Shown: in pieces, positions 1 to 7,031 of the stretch
Numbering within the stretch: position 1 is the stretch's first letter
How the letters are laid out: each line of letters begins with the position of its first letter
Assembly (NCBI GenBank): GCA_004297315.1
Contig: SCTU01000251.1
Coordinates: forward strand, 1 to 14,739
Origin: Dehalococcoidia bacterium
Lineage (GTDB): Bacteria > Chloroflexota > Dehalococcoidia > UBA2979
DNA length: 14,739 nucleotides
Direction: 5' to 3'
The notes under the pieces: generated by a model
What the model saw: only the letters and a program-made list of their open reading frames with translations
The model's database searches: none
Told to the model about the DNA's origin: nothing
Translations under genes and position numbers: made by a program

Positions 1-40
1 GCGCGCGGGCTCGCGCTAGGCGCGACTCGTCCCATCCACG

Positions 41-505
41 ATGACCCGTCGATGGCGCGCAATCGGTGCAATCTTCGTCACCGCTGTCGTGATCGCGGCC
101 GGAGCATGGGTACTCGTCCGTCAGCCATGGAGTTCCTCATCGACGTCCGCGGCCAGCGTCGCCGAGGGAAAGGCGCTGTATCAGACGAACTGCGCCTCCT
201 GCCACGGCACGCGCGGCGAGGGACAGCCGGATTGGAAGACGAAGAAGCCTGACGGGCTGTACCCGGCACCCCCGCACGACTCGTCCGGCCACACGTGGCA
301 CCACGCGGACGGCCTGTTGTTCCGCATCGTCCGCGAGGGCGGGCAGGTCGCCGGCCCACCGGGGTTCAAGAGCGGCATGCCTGCCTTCGGCGGGACGCTC
401 TCGGACGCGCAGATCCGCGCCACGCTGGAGTACATCAAGACCTTCTGGGGGCCGACGGAACGCAAGTCGCAGGCTGACCAGAGCCTGCGCGACCCGTATC
501 GCTGA
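41..505 (+). CDS. Membrane-anchored monohaem cytochrome c
   Basis: A 154-residue class I-type cytochrome c. Residues about 9-27 form an uncleaved-looking N-terminal hydrophobic helix after an Arg-rich start, so the protein should be held on the outer face of the membrane. One haem-binding motif, CASCH, lies at residues 51-55, and the likely distal haem ligand is Met113 in SGMPAF. The His-rich stretch GHTWHHAD (83-90) follows. The role is inferred to be electron transfer to a terminal oxidase or from a donor enzyme; the partner is not encoded nearby. The start is set by an in-frame TAG at 17-19 with no other ATG between; no clear Shine-Dalgarno sequence precedes it. It is followed 68 nt downstream by a lipoprotein gene on the same strand. 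Haem attachment is certain from the motif; physiological role is unknown. Confidence 0.88.
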   Translation: MTRRWRAIGAIFVTAVVIAAGAWVLVRQPWSSSSTSAASVAEGKALYQTNCASCHGTRGEGQPDWKTKKPDGLYPAPPHDSSGHTWHHADGLLFRIVREGGQVAGPPGFKSGMPAFGGTLSDAQIRATLEYIKTFWGPTERKSQADQSLRDPYR

Positions 506-573
506 GTGATGCGCGCCTGCCCGGCCCGATTCGATTTGGCGCGAGGCGTATCCTCCCGCCGAGGTCGGCACGC

Positions 574-1194
574 ATGAACACTCTCCCCGCTCGACGGGCA
601 CTCCTGCTGGTCCTTGGCGTGGCCGCCGTCGCGTTGTCCGCCTGCGGCTCGAAGGACGACGACCGCATCGCAGATCTCGAGGGGCGTGTCGACAGGCTGG
701 AGGCCGCCGCGAAGGTCTCTGCGAGCGCCTCGCCCACTCCGGTCGGCAAGACCACCACCTACAAGGAGTTCGGGTTCTCGCTTCCGGTGCCCGAAGGCGT
801 CGAAGTGAAGTCCGCAGGCCTCGGCACCGCGAAGGCGAGCAAGGACGAGGGCCAACTCACGATGTCGGCGGGCGGCGTGACGATGGCGCTCATCTGGACG
901 AAGCAGACCATCGCACCGAAAGACGCGGTGCAGGGCGCGCTTCAGGTCCTCGTCTCGGCGCAGCCCGCGCTCACCTTCCGCCCGCTGAGCGAGGGAGACA
1001 TGAAGGTCGACAACCGGACGGCCGCGTACGGCGCGTTCGGCGCGTACGACAAGCAACAGGCGCTCTCCTCGGTCGGCGTGATCGGCGCCTGGAGTTGCGG
1101 CGGCGGCACGTTTTCGATCACGGTCGTCGGCGCCAACCAGGCGGCGGTGGAAAGTTCCTACACCGGCTTCACCGACGGATTCCGGTGCGCCTGA
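574..1194 (+). CDS. Exported lipoprotein of unknown function, possibly PsbP/DcrB-like
   Basis: A 206-residue protein with a classic type II signal peptide: charged start, hydrophobic core at about 9-20 and lipobox LSAC with the acylated Cys at 24. A short charged heptad-like segment (29-49) and a Ser/Thr/Pro linker (50-60) lead into a globular domain of about 145 residues beginning TTYKEFGFSLPVPEG. The aromatic-F-S-x-P-x-P-E-G opening resembles the PsbP/DcrB/Mog1-like fold, but this is a shape-based inference and no function follows from it. Cys175 and Cys205 could form a disulfide. A GAGG about 10 nt before the ATG is a modest ribosome-binding site. The next gene begins only 13 nt after this stop (counting from its ATG at 1208), so the two are probably cotranscribed. 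Confidence 0.72.
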   Translation: MNTLPARRALLLVLGVAAVALSACGSKDDDRIADLEGRVDRLEAAAKVSASASPTPVGKTTTYKEFGFSLPVPEGVEVKSAGLGTAKASKDEGQLTMSAGGVTMALIWTKQTIAPKDAVQGALQVLVSAQPALTFRPLSEGDMKVDNRTAAYGAFGAYDKQQALSSVGVIGAWSCGGGTFSITVVGANQAAVESSYTGFTDGFRCA

Positions 1195-1207
1195 GCGGAG
1201 GGTGAGG

Positions 1208-2218
1208 ATGCGTCTGCGTCGCCGGCTCGCGCTCGTGTCCGCACTCGCCCTGCTCGCGCTGGCCGCGCGCTGGGGATCGACGTCGGCACAGGTACCGCCG
1301 GATGGCTTCACCCCGTCTCCCGGCTTCACCCCGCCTCCTGGTTTCACCCCGCCTCCTGGTTTCACGCCGCCTCCCGGCTTCACGCCACCCCCGACGCCGA
1401 CGTTCACTCCGCCCGCTGGGTTCACGCCGCCTCCTGGCTTCACCCCGCCCGCAGGGTTCGCCACCCCACCTGCCGGCTTCACGCCGCCCGCGGGCAGTCT
1501 CCCCTTCGGCGGCGCGACGCCGCCCGCACCTTTCACTGCCCCGAGCGGCTTCCCTTCGGGCTCCTTCCCGACCTTCTTCGGACCGGGGACCTCACCGGGC
1601 GCCGCAATCACCGCGCCGCCTCCCGGCTTCGCGCTCCCGCCGGGCGTCGAGGATTTCATGAAACTGATGGCCGGGCGGCGGGGCGGGCCGCCCTCGTCGG
1701 CGGCGCTGGCGTCAATCTTCGATTCGCTGCGCGGCGCCGGGCCGCCCCCCGGGGTACCGGGGGCGATCCCGAACGGGAACCCATGGGAGGCGTTCGCGGC
1801 GAGTCTGTCGTCACCCGACATCTCGCGAGTCAACATCATCCCGCCGACGTTCGACCCGTCACGCCCGCCGACCGAGGCCGAGTTGGCGCGCGCCCGCGCT
1901 GCCGGAGATGAGACTCAGCGCCTCGCGACGCAGGTCTTCAACCAGGCCTATGGCGCGGCGGCGGCGAGGACGGCGGGGACGCCGGCCAACCTGATGCTCA
2001 CCGCGTTGCTGGGCGGCACGCCCGGGGCGGAGGCGGCTCCGTCCGTACTCTTCGCGCCAGCCTCGCGGGGCATTTCAAAGACGGGGTTCTTCGAGGGGGA
2101 TGGCCCGCCGCCCGGCGCGACGCCGCGGCCGTCGGAGCCGGGGCTTGGGCGGCTGTATCCCACGACGTGTCCGATACACACGGCTCTACCGGCTGCACTC
2201 GGAGGAGCTGTCCGGTAG
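1208..2218 (+). CDS. Secreted Pro-rich protein with GFTPPP tandem repeats
   Basis: A protein of about 336 residues. An Arg-rich start and Leu/Ala core (residues 1-20) form a Sec signal peptide with likely cleavage near Ala27. Residues 33-95 are about ten tandem copies of a hexapeptide close to G-F-T-P-P-P/A, followed by more Pro/Gly/Phe-rich low-complexity sequence to about 150. The C-terminal half is less repetitive, with short helical segments around PTEAELARARAAGDETQRLATQVFNQAYG. No catalytic domain is recognised; a wall- or surface-associated structural role is only a guess. The ATG at 1208 is preferred over a GTG at 1202 because GGAGG (1197-1201) sits 6 nt before the ATG and would overlap the GTG. 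It lies 13 nt after the lipoprotein stop. The last codons overlap an inverted repeat (2183-2221). Confidence 0.7.
   Translation: MRLRRRLALVSALALLALAARWGSTSAQVPPDGFTPSPGFTPPPGFTPPPGFTPPPGFTPPPTPTFTPPAGFTPPPGFTPPAGFATPPAGFTPPAGSLPFGGATPPAPFTAPSGFPSGSFPTFFGPGTSPGAAITAPPPGFALPPGVEDFMKLMAGRRGGPPSSAALASIFDSLRGAGPPPGVPGAIPNGNPWEAFAASLSSPDISRVNIIPPTFDPSRPPTEAELARARAAGDETQRLATQVFNQAYGAAAARTAGTPANLMLTALLGGTPGAEAAPSVLFAPASRGISKTGFFEGDGPPPGATPRPSEPGLGRLYPTTCPIHTALPAALGGAVR
1304..1492 (+). repeat. In-frame minisatellite of 18-bp units encoding GFTPPP
   Basis: About ten head-to-tail units, most of them 18 bp and close to GGCTTCACCCCGCCTCCT, start at 1304, 1322, 1340, 1358 and 1376, then continue with slightly altered lengths (24 bp at 1394, 21 bp at 1454) to about 1492. 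All length changes are multiples of three, so the reading frame is kept. The first four units are nearly identical at DNA level, which suggests recent slippage or unequal crossing-over. Confidence 0.85.
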
Positions 2219-2221
2219 AGC
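2183..2221. repeat. 10-bp perfect inverted repeat across a stop codon
   Basis: GCTCTACCGG (2183-2192) is matched by its exact complement CCGGTAGAGC (2212-2221) with a 19-nt loop. The right arm contains the TAG stop (2216-2218) of the Pro-rich protein gene. It lies between convergent genes, so it could slow transcription in either direction, but no T-run follows on either strand, so it is not a standard intrinsic terminator. Confidence 0.5.
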
Positions 2222-2232
2222 GAGCGCTCTCT

Positions 2233-2252
2233 ACCGCAAACCGCGGTGCGGT
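2233..2252. repeat. Short stem-loop between convergent genes
   Basis: ACCGCA (2233-2238) pairs with TGCGGT (2247-2252) around an 8-nt GC-rich loop. It sits directly after the 2183-2221 inverted repeat and just before the stop of the minus-strand gene at 2256. The two hairpins together fill nearly the whole convergent gap and could act as a weak two-way transcription barrier. No T-run is present. Confidence 0.35.
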
Positions 2253-2255
2253 CGC

Positions 2256-2576
2256 CTACAGCGCCACTTTGTCATCGCCGTCGTCGTCATCATCGTCTGA
2301 GTCTTCGGCGAAGATGCCGAGGTCGTCGCCGCGCCAGACCGAGACGACGAAGTCCTCGCGGTACTCGTCGGCGGTAGTGACGAGGCGCTCGTCGATGGCG
2401 CCGAGGAGTTCCTCGATCTCGTCGTCGACGAGGTACTGCTGCACGACGAGCGTGCCGTAGGTCTTCGAGTTCGTGAAGTGCAGGTCGACGCGGCCGACCG
2501 GTCGGTCGGCAGTCTCGATCACCCACTGTTCGGACTGCGCCGTTCGCGCAACGCGCTCGAAACGGTAGTCAAGCAT
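2256..2576 (-). CDS. Small unknown protein with poly-Asp tail, third gene of the proBA operon
   Basis: A 106-residue soluble protein of no family I recognise. The first 80 residues look like a compact alpha/beta domain (RFERVARTAQSEQWVIETAD, then a VGRVDLHFTNSKTYGTLVV segment and a Glu-rich helix DDEIEELLGAIDERL). The C-terminus is strongly acidic, with EDSDDDDDDGDD just before the end. It begins 16 nt after the proA stop on the same strand, so it is likely translated from the proBA message. A GGAGG lies about 10 nt upstream of the ATG. Its position suggests a link to proline synthesis or simple hitch-hiking; the sequence does not decide. The acidic tail could bind metal or basic partners, which is inference. 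Confidence 0.68.
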   Translation of the reverse strand: MLDYRFERVARTAQSEQWVIETADRPVGRVDLHFTNSKTYGTLVVQQYLVDDEIEELLGAIDERLVTTADEYREDFVVSVWRGDDLGIFAEDSDDDDDDGDDKVAL

Positions 2577-2592
2577 CGGACGCCGCCCTCCA

Positions 2593-3849
2593 CTAGCCTC
2601 GCGTCTGGCCCGTGCCGAGGACGATCCATTTGTACGAGGTCAGTTCGCGCAGCCCCATCGGCCCGCGTGCGTGCATCTTCTGCGTCGAGATCCCGACCTC
2701 GCAGCCGAGGCCGAACTGGCCGCCGTCGTTGAAGTAGGTCGAGGCGTTCACAAACACGGCGGAGGCATCTGCCTCACGCAGGAAGCGCTGCGACGCCATC
2801 CACGAATCGGTCACGATCGCCTCGGAGTGGCCGGAGCCGTGCACGGCGATGTGGCCCAGCGCCTCATCGATCGAGGAGACGACGCGCACCGAGCAGTCGA
2901 GCGAGAGCCACTCGCGGTCGTAGTCCTCGGGCGTCACGGGCATGCCCGAAACCAGCCGCGCCGCGCGGTCGTCGACGTGCAACGTCACGCCTCGCGATCC
3001 GAGGGCCGCCGCGATCTGCGGTAGGAAGGTCTCGGCGACGCCGGCATGGACGAGCAGCGTGTCCATCGCGTTGCAGACCGACGGCCGGACCGTCTTCGCG
3101 TCCACGACGATGCGCTCCGCCATGTCGAGGTCGGCGTCGACGTCGACGTAGGTGTGGCAGACGCCGATGCCGCCCGCGACCACGGGCATCGTCGCCTCGT
3201 CGCGCACGCGCCGGATCAGGTCCGCCCCGCCGCGCGGCACCATGAGGTCGACGTAGTCGTGCGCCGTGAGCAGCGCGCCGACCTCGTCGCGGTCGGTGGA
3301 GTCGATGAACTGCACGGCGTCCTCGGGCAGCCCGGCCGACGCGGCCTCGCGCCGCACGATCTGCGCGAGGATCTGTGAGGAGCCGTGCGCGTCCGACCCG
3401 GAACGAAGGACGACGGCGTTGCCCGACTTCAGGCAGATCGCGGCGATGTCCACCGTGACATTCGGCCGCGACTCGTAGACCGTCGCGACCACGCCTAGGG
3501 GCACCCGCATCTTCCCGATCTGCAGGCCGTTCGGGCGGGTCGTCATGTCCTCGATGCTGCCGAGCGGATCCGGCAGCGCGGCGACGGTGCGCGTGTCACG
3601 CGCGATCCCGGCGATGCGCGCCTCGGTCAGCACCATACGGTCGATGAAGGCGTCCGTGATGCCCCGGGCCTTCGCGCGCTCTACCTCCGGCGCGTTCACC
3701 GCGAGGATGCGCGCGGTCTCCCGCTCGAGGGCATCCGCGATGCCCCGGAGGGCGGCGTTGCGCTGGTCGGCGGATGCGGTGGCGAGCACGCGACTGGCGG
3801 CGCGCGCGCGGCGGGCCTTCTCGACGGCCTCGGTCATGGTGGCGGTCAT
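2593..3849 (-). CDS. proA: Gamma-glutamyl phosphate reductase (glutamate-5-semialdehyde dehydrogenase)
   Basis: This enzyme makes the second step of proline synthesis, reducing gamma-glutamyl phosphate with NADPH to glutamate-5-semialdehyde in the cytoplasm. The 418 residues match the usual family length. The aldehyde-dehydrogenase fold is complete: PLGVVATVYESRPNV (117-131) starts the cofactor-binding part, the catalytic Cys is Cys259 in VRPSVCNAMDT, and the ProA signature is intact at 324-345 (V-x5-A-L-G-H-I-A-V-H-G-S-G-H-S-E-A-I). The ATG at 3849 has a GGAG 8 nt upstream and is preferred over the second Met five codons in. It follows proB by 60 nt and precedes a small unknown gene by 16 nt; all three form one minus-strand operon. 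Confidence 0.97.
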   Translation of the reverse strand: MTATMTEAVEKARRARAASRVLATASADQRNAALRGIADALERETARILAVNAPEVERAKARGITDAFIDRMVLTEARIAGIARDTRTVAALPDPLGSIEDMTTRPNGLQIGKMRVPLGVVATVYESRPNVTVDIAAICLKSGNAVVLRSGSDAHGSSQILAQIVRREAASAGLPEDAVQFIDSTDRDEVGALLTAHDYVDLMVPRGGADLIRRVRDEATMPVVAGGIGVCHTYVDVDADLDMAERIVVDAKTVRPSVCNAMDTLLVHAGVAETFLPQIAAALGSRGVTLHVDDRAARLVSGMPVTPEDYDREWLSLDCSVRVVSSIDEALGHIAVHGSGHSEAIVTDSWMASQRFLREADASAVFVNASTYFNDGGQFGLGCEVGISTQKMHARGPMGLRELTSYKWIVLGTGQTRG

Positions 3850-3909
3850 GGTCGTTCTCCCACGGAGGCGGTTCAGGAGGACAGGATACGCGGGAGCCGT
3901 CTCGACGCG

Positions 3910-5082
3910 TCAGACGAGCACGAGGTTGTTGCGGTGGATCACTTCCTCGCCGAACTCGTAGCCGAGGAGTTCCGCGATCTGGCCGGACTGCTTGCCGGCA
4001 ATCCGGGCGACCTCGTCGCTGGCATAGTTGGCGGTGCCGGAGGCGAGGTGGCGGCCCTCGGCGGTGACGACACGCACGACGTCGCCGCGCTGGAAGGCGC
4101 CCTCGCAGCGCAGGACGCCCGCCGGGAGCAGCGAATTCCCGCCGCGCAGGAGGGCGCCCGCCGCGCCTGCGTCCACCACCACGCGGCCGCGCGCCTGGAG
4201 GCCGGAGAGTAGGTAGCGGCGGCGGCTCTCCATGCGGTCGCCCGCGGGCAGGAAGTGCGTGCCCACCGGCTCGCCGGCCGCGGCGCGCAGCACGATGTCG
4301 CGCGAGCGGCCGTCCGCAATCACGACGTGCGCACCGCCGCCGGTCGCGATCCGCGCCGCCTGCACCTTCGTCATCATGCCGCCGGTCCCGCGCGTGCCGG
4401 CACCGCCTGCCGCCGCGGCCTCGATGCTCGCGTCGATCCGCTCGACGCGCTCGATCAGCCGGGCCTCGGGGTCGCGCCGCGGGTCGGTGGTGTAGAGCCC
4501 GGCGATGTCGGTGAGCAGGAGGAGCAGGTCGGCGTCGACGAGGTTCGCGACCTGCGCCGAGAGGTTGTCGTTGTCGCCGATGCGGGCGTCCTGCAGTTCC
4601 TCCACGGAGACGACATCGTTCTCGTTGATCACCGGCACAACGCCAAGGTCGAGCATGGCGAGGAGCGTGTTGCGCGCGTTGAGATAGCCGAGGCGGTCCG
4701 CGAGGTCGTGCCGCGTGAGAAGCGCCTGGCCCACCGCAACGCCCGCCTCCGCGAACAGTGCGTCCCATAGCGTCATCAGCCGCGACTGACCGACCGCAGC
4801 GGCGACCTGTCGCGACTGGATGTCGCGTGGCGCGGCCTTCGCGCCGCCTCCGTCGCGCAACGCCTCGACCTCGCGGAGGCGGTGGCGGCCGGCGGCGACT
4901 GCCCCGGAGGTGACGAGCGCCACCTGCCCGCCCCGCTGCACGAGGCCCGCGACCTGGGTCGCGATCGCGGCGACCGTGGGCGTGTGCAGCCCCTCCTCGC
5001 CGCCGGTGAGGACGTTCGAGCCGACCTTCACCACGATGCGGCGGTGCTGGAGACGCTGGGGCTGGAGCCGCTCGCCGGTCAT
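3910..5082 (-). CDS. proB: Glutamate 5-kinase with C-terminal PUA domain
   Basis: It phosphorylates glutamate with ATP to gamma-glutamyl phosphate, the first and usually proline-inhibited step of proline synthesis; the labile product is passed to ProA, encoded next. The amino-acid-kinase domain shows VVKVGSN (17-23), VTSGAVAAGR (57-66), VINENDVV (151-158) and GDNDNLSA (169-176). The family signature is present around 229-250 (GTRGTGGMMTK). A PUA domain fills about 297-375. At 390 residues it is a little longer than the E. coli enzyme (367), partly from an insert of about 10 residues near 68-90 (EVEALRDGGGAKAAP region) in the loop after AAGR. The ATG is backed by GGGAG a few bases upstream. 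The gene diverges from a yihY-type gene across 81 bp. Confidence 0.97.
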   Translation of the reverse strand: MTGERLQPQRLQHRRIVVKVGSNVLTGGEEGLHTPTVAAIATQVAGLVQRGGQVALVTSGAVAAGRHRLREVEALRDGGGAKAAPRDIQSRQVAAAVGQSRLMTLWDALFAEAGVAVGQALLTRHDLADRLGYLNARNTLLAMLDLGVVPVINENDVVSVEELQDARIGDNDNLSAQVANLVDADLLLLLTDIAGLYTTDPRRDPEARLIERVERIDASIEAAAAGGAGTRGTGGMMTKVQAARIATGGGAHVVIADGRSRDIVLRAAAGEPVGTHFLPAGDRMESRRRYLLSGLQARGRVVVDAGAAGALLRGGNSLLPAGVLRCEGAFQRGDVVRVVTAEGRHLASGTANYASDEVARIAGKQSGQIAELLGYEFGEEVIHRNNLVLV

Positions 5083-5124
5083 GTCACTCCCTGCGCCGTA
5101 CTGCGCTGGCGCCGCGATGCTGAC

Positions 5125-5132
5125 TAGAATAG
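5125..5132. promoter_or_regulatory. Overlapping divergent -10 boxes for proB and the YihY-family gene
   Basis: TAGAAT (5125-5130) reads as a -10 box on the plus strand and TATTCT (complement of 5127-5132) as one on the minus strand, giving the near-symmetric CTAGAATAG. For the minus strand a -35-like TCGACC lies 16 bp upstream; the plus-strand -35 is poor. A shared bidirectional promoter is plausible. Boxes were matched by eye only. Confidence 0.35.
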
Positions 5133-5151
5133 AGACGTGGGGGCTGAGGTC

Positions 5152-5157
5152 GAGGAG
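5152..5157 (+). promoter_or_regulatory. Shine-Dalgarno site fixing the YihY-family start at 5164
   Basis: GAGGAG ends 6 nt before the ATG at 5164. The alternative GTG at 5137 has no such site and coincides with the transcription start predicted from TAGAAT, so it would work only as a leaderless start adding nine residues. Confidence 0.6.
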
Positions 5158-5163
5158 TCCGGT

Positions 5164-6192
5164 ATGGCCCAGCCCACCGCCACGTCCTCCACGCCCTCGT
5201 CTGGATTCTGGCTACGCCAGATCCCCCGCCTGCTGGGGCGGGCGCTGGTCGGGTTCGTCCTCGACCGCGGCTCGCAAATGGCGGCGGCGATCTCCTACTA
5301 CGCGCTCTTCTCGCTCTTCCCGCTCACGCTGCTCGCGGTCTCGATCTTCGGCATCGTGCTCCGCGACCAGCCGTTCCAGGACCGGGTGCTCACCGCCATC
5401 CTCGATGTCCTGCCCGTCGAGGACCAGACGATCGCCGACGCTCTGCACCGCGTGGCGAACCTCGGCCCGACGCTGACGCTCGTGTCAGCGCTCGTGACGC
5501 TCTGGACGGCGGCGGCGCTCTCGGCCTCGCTGCGGAACGCGTTGAACGTGGTGTTCGCCGCCGACCAGGGGCGTCCGTACCTGCACGGCAAGGCGGTCGA
5601 CTTCCTGCTGATGCCGGTGCTGGGGCTGCCGTTCATCGGCGGCGTCGCGCTGACGACTGCCTGGCGCGTGGTCGAGCGCGAGGTCGGCGACCGCTGGTCG
5701 ATCTTCGACGGCTGGCTGGGATACGTCTGGGCCGCGGGGTTCATCGCGATCCCGTTCGGGCTGACGTTTGCGGCGTTCCTGCTCACCTTCTGGCTGCTGC
5801 CGAACCGACGGCTCGCCATCGGCTACCTCTGGCCCGGCGCCCTCGTGACGACCGTGCTGTTCGAGGCGCTCAAGCAGATCTTCGCGATCTATGTCCGCAC
5901 GATCGCCACGTTCGACGCGATCTACGGCCCGCTTTCCTCCGTGGTCGTGCTGCTGTTCTGGGTCTACCTGACAGCGACGATCGTCGTCTTCGGCGCCGAG
6001 GTCAGCGCCGCGCTCCCCGGGATCGCCGCGGGCGGGTCGGGCGCGGGCGACTGGAAGCGCTCGACGCTCACCTTCCTGCGCGGCCTCGTGCTGGCGCCAG
6101 AGAACGAGGTGCGCCACCCGGTTGCCGCTCCGCGCAGCGGCCGGGGCTCCGGCCCGGCATCGCGCGCGGCGGAGGCGCGCCCGCGCGAGTAG
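5164..6192 (+). CDS. YihY/BrkB-family inner-membrane protein
   Basis: A 342-residue polytopic membrane protein of the YihY/virulence factor BrkB family. Six membrane segments can be read at about 44-66, 101-123, 147-168, 187-211, 217-239 and 255-280. Family hallmarks are the N-terminal amphipathic stretch with ISYYALFSLFPLTLL (43-57), the LWTAAALSASLRNALN segment (113-128), LLPNRRL (211-217) and YGPLSSVVVLLFWVYLTA (254-271) with a Glu in the last helix (FGAEV). The C-terminal 60 residues are a disordered Arg/Ala/Pro-rich cytoplasmic tail. Despite old names (ribonuclease BN, Brk), the molecular function of the family is not settled; transport or envelope roles are proposed. It is divergent from proB and ends 18 nt from a convergent gene. 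Confidence 0.93.
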   Translation: MAQPTATSSTPSSGFWLRQIPRLLGRALVGFVLDRGSQMAAAISYYALFSLFPLTLLAVSIFGIVLRDQPFQDRVLTAILDVLPVEDQTIADALHRVANLGPTLTLVSALVTLWTAAALSASLRNALNVVFAADQGRPYLHGKAVDFLLMPVLGLPFIGGVALTTAWRVVEREVGDRWSIFDGWLGYVWAAGFIAIPFGLTFAAFLLTFWLLPNRRLAIGYLWPGALVTTVLFEALKQIFAIYVRTIATFDAIYGPLSSVVVLLFWVYLTATIVVFGAEVSAALPGIAAGGSGAGDWKRSTLTFLRGLVLAPENEVRHPVAAPRSGRGSGPASRAAEARPRE

Positions 6193-6210
6193 CCCGAGGA
6201 CAGCGCAACC

Positions 6211-6972
6211 CTACCCGGCAATGCTCCCGGCGCGACGCCGGGCCTGCGCCAGGCGGTCGGCACGTGCCCGGTTGCCCTCAAGGCGCGCCATCATCGTCAT
6301 CGCCTTCTTCGTGTCGGAGGCCACGCGCGCGGGCTCCATGAAGCGCAGGCGGTACTTCGAGAGCCAGTACGTGAAGGCGTGCATCGCGCCGAGGTCCATC
6401 TGCTCGGACACCTCGCGACCTTCCTCGAGGAGGTAGAGCGCCTTCAATTCCTCGAGCGGCTTTCCATAGACGTGCTCGTACGCCGCGATGTCGGCGTTGC
6501 GACGCCCGTAGTGCGTAAGGCCGCCGGCCTTAAGCAACTCCTGCTCCGTCGCGAGCATCAGCAGTTCCTCGATCACCACGCCGTACTGGAAGTTGAGGTG
6601 GGCGCGGTATTTCGCCGGCCCGATCGCGTGCTCGAAGTCCTCTTCCGTCTCGGTACGCGGCGACAGCCCCATAACCAGCAGCCGCTCCGCCTCGACGGCA
6701 GGCACGAGGTCACCCGCGGCGTCGATCAACCGTTGCGCCAGCCGCAGCCAGTCGAACGCCTCGCCGCCCACGAGGTAGACCTGCTCGACGCCGTCGATGA
6801 CCTCCGCCGGCGCAACCCAGCGCGCGACGACAGCAAGCAGGGCGTCGTACCAGTCGTCGCCCCGGCGGAGCGCGCGGCGGTACGCCTCCACTGCCTGCTC
6901 GGGGAACAACGGTCCCTCCACCGGCACGTGGACTTCGAGCGCATCGGCGACGGATGTCGATGAGACAGACAT
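6211..6972 (-). CDS. Unknown all-helical protein
   Basis: A soluble 253-residue protein whose family I do not recognise. It is rich in Ala, Leu and Glu and reads as a helical bundle throughout. Segments that look conserved-like are RGDDWYDALLAVVARWVAP (36-54), VYLVGGEAFDWLRLAQRLI (65-83), an aromatic and charged centre (KYRAHLNFQYGVVIEELLML) and GAMHAFTYWLSKYRLRFMEPAR near the C-terminus. No signal peptide, membrane helix or nucleotide-binding motif is visible. The open frame continues upstream to 7554, but that part overlaps the kinase gene and has shadow-like composition. The ATG at 6972 has an AAGG 4 nt before it. The gene lies 59 nt after the kinase gene and is probably the last gene of that operon. 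Confidence 0.72.
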   Translation of the reverse strand: MSVSSTSVADALEVHVPVEGPLFPEQAVEAYRRALRRGDDWYDALLAVVARWVAPAEVIDGVEQVYLVGGEAFDWLRLAQRLIDAAGDLVPAVEAERLLVMGLSPRTETEEDFEHAIGPAKYRAHLNFQYGVVIEELLMLATEQELLKAGGLTHYGRRNADIAAYEHVYGKPLEELKALYLLEEGREVSEQMDLGAMHAFTYWLSKYRLRFMEPARVASDTKKAMTMMARLEGNRARADRLAQARRRAGSIAG

Positions 6973-7031
6973 AGACCTTGAGTGTAGATCGGCGCAGCCT
7001 GAAGCAGACCGCTGCGCGGCCACGGAGCTCA

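Noticed and set aside
1..40. Possible end of an upstream gene (TAG at 17-19)
   Set aside because: Too few bases remain to judge whether this stop belongs to a real gene.
181..1839. Long minus-strand open frame (552 codons) opposite the cytochrome, lipoprotein and Pro-rich genes
   Set aside because: It is the antisense of three well-supported genes; its Gly-Gly-Val-Lys-Pro repeats are only the complement of the GFTPPP minisatellite, and GC-rich codon use creates such frames.
2205..2270. tRNA-like segment (GGTAGAGC as in a D-arm)
   Set aside because: No TTCGA-type T-loop, no 7-bp acceptor pairing and no valid anticodon arm could be found.
6977..6983. CTTGAGT, a consensus HAIR half-site, just before the unknown helical-protein gene
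   Set aside because: No matching ACTCAAG half at the 7-bp spacing; a single 7-mer is expected by chance and lies inside a probable operon.
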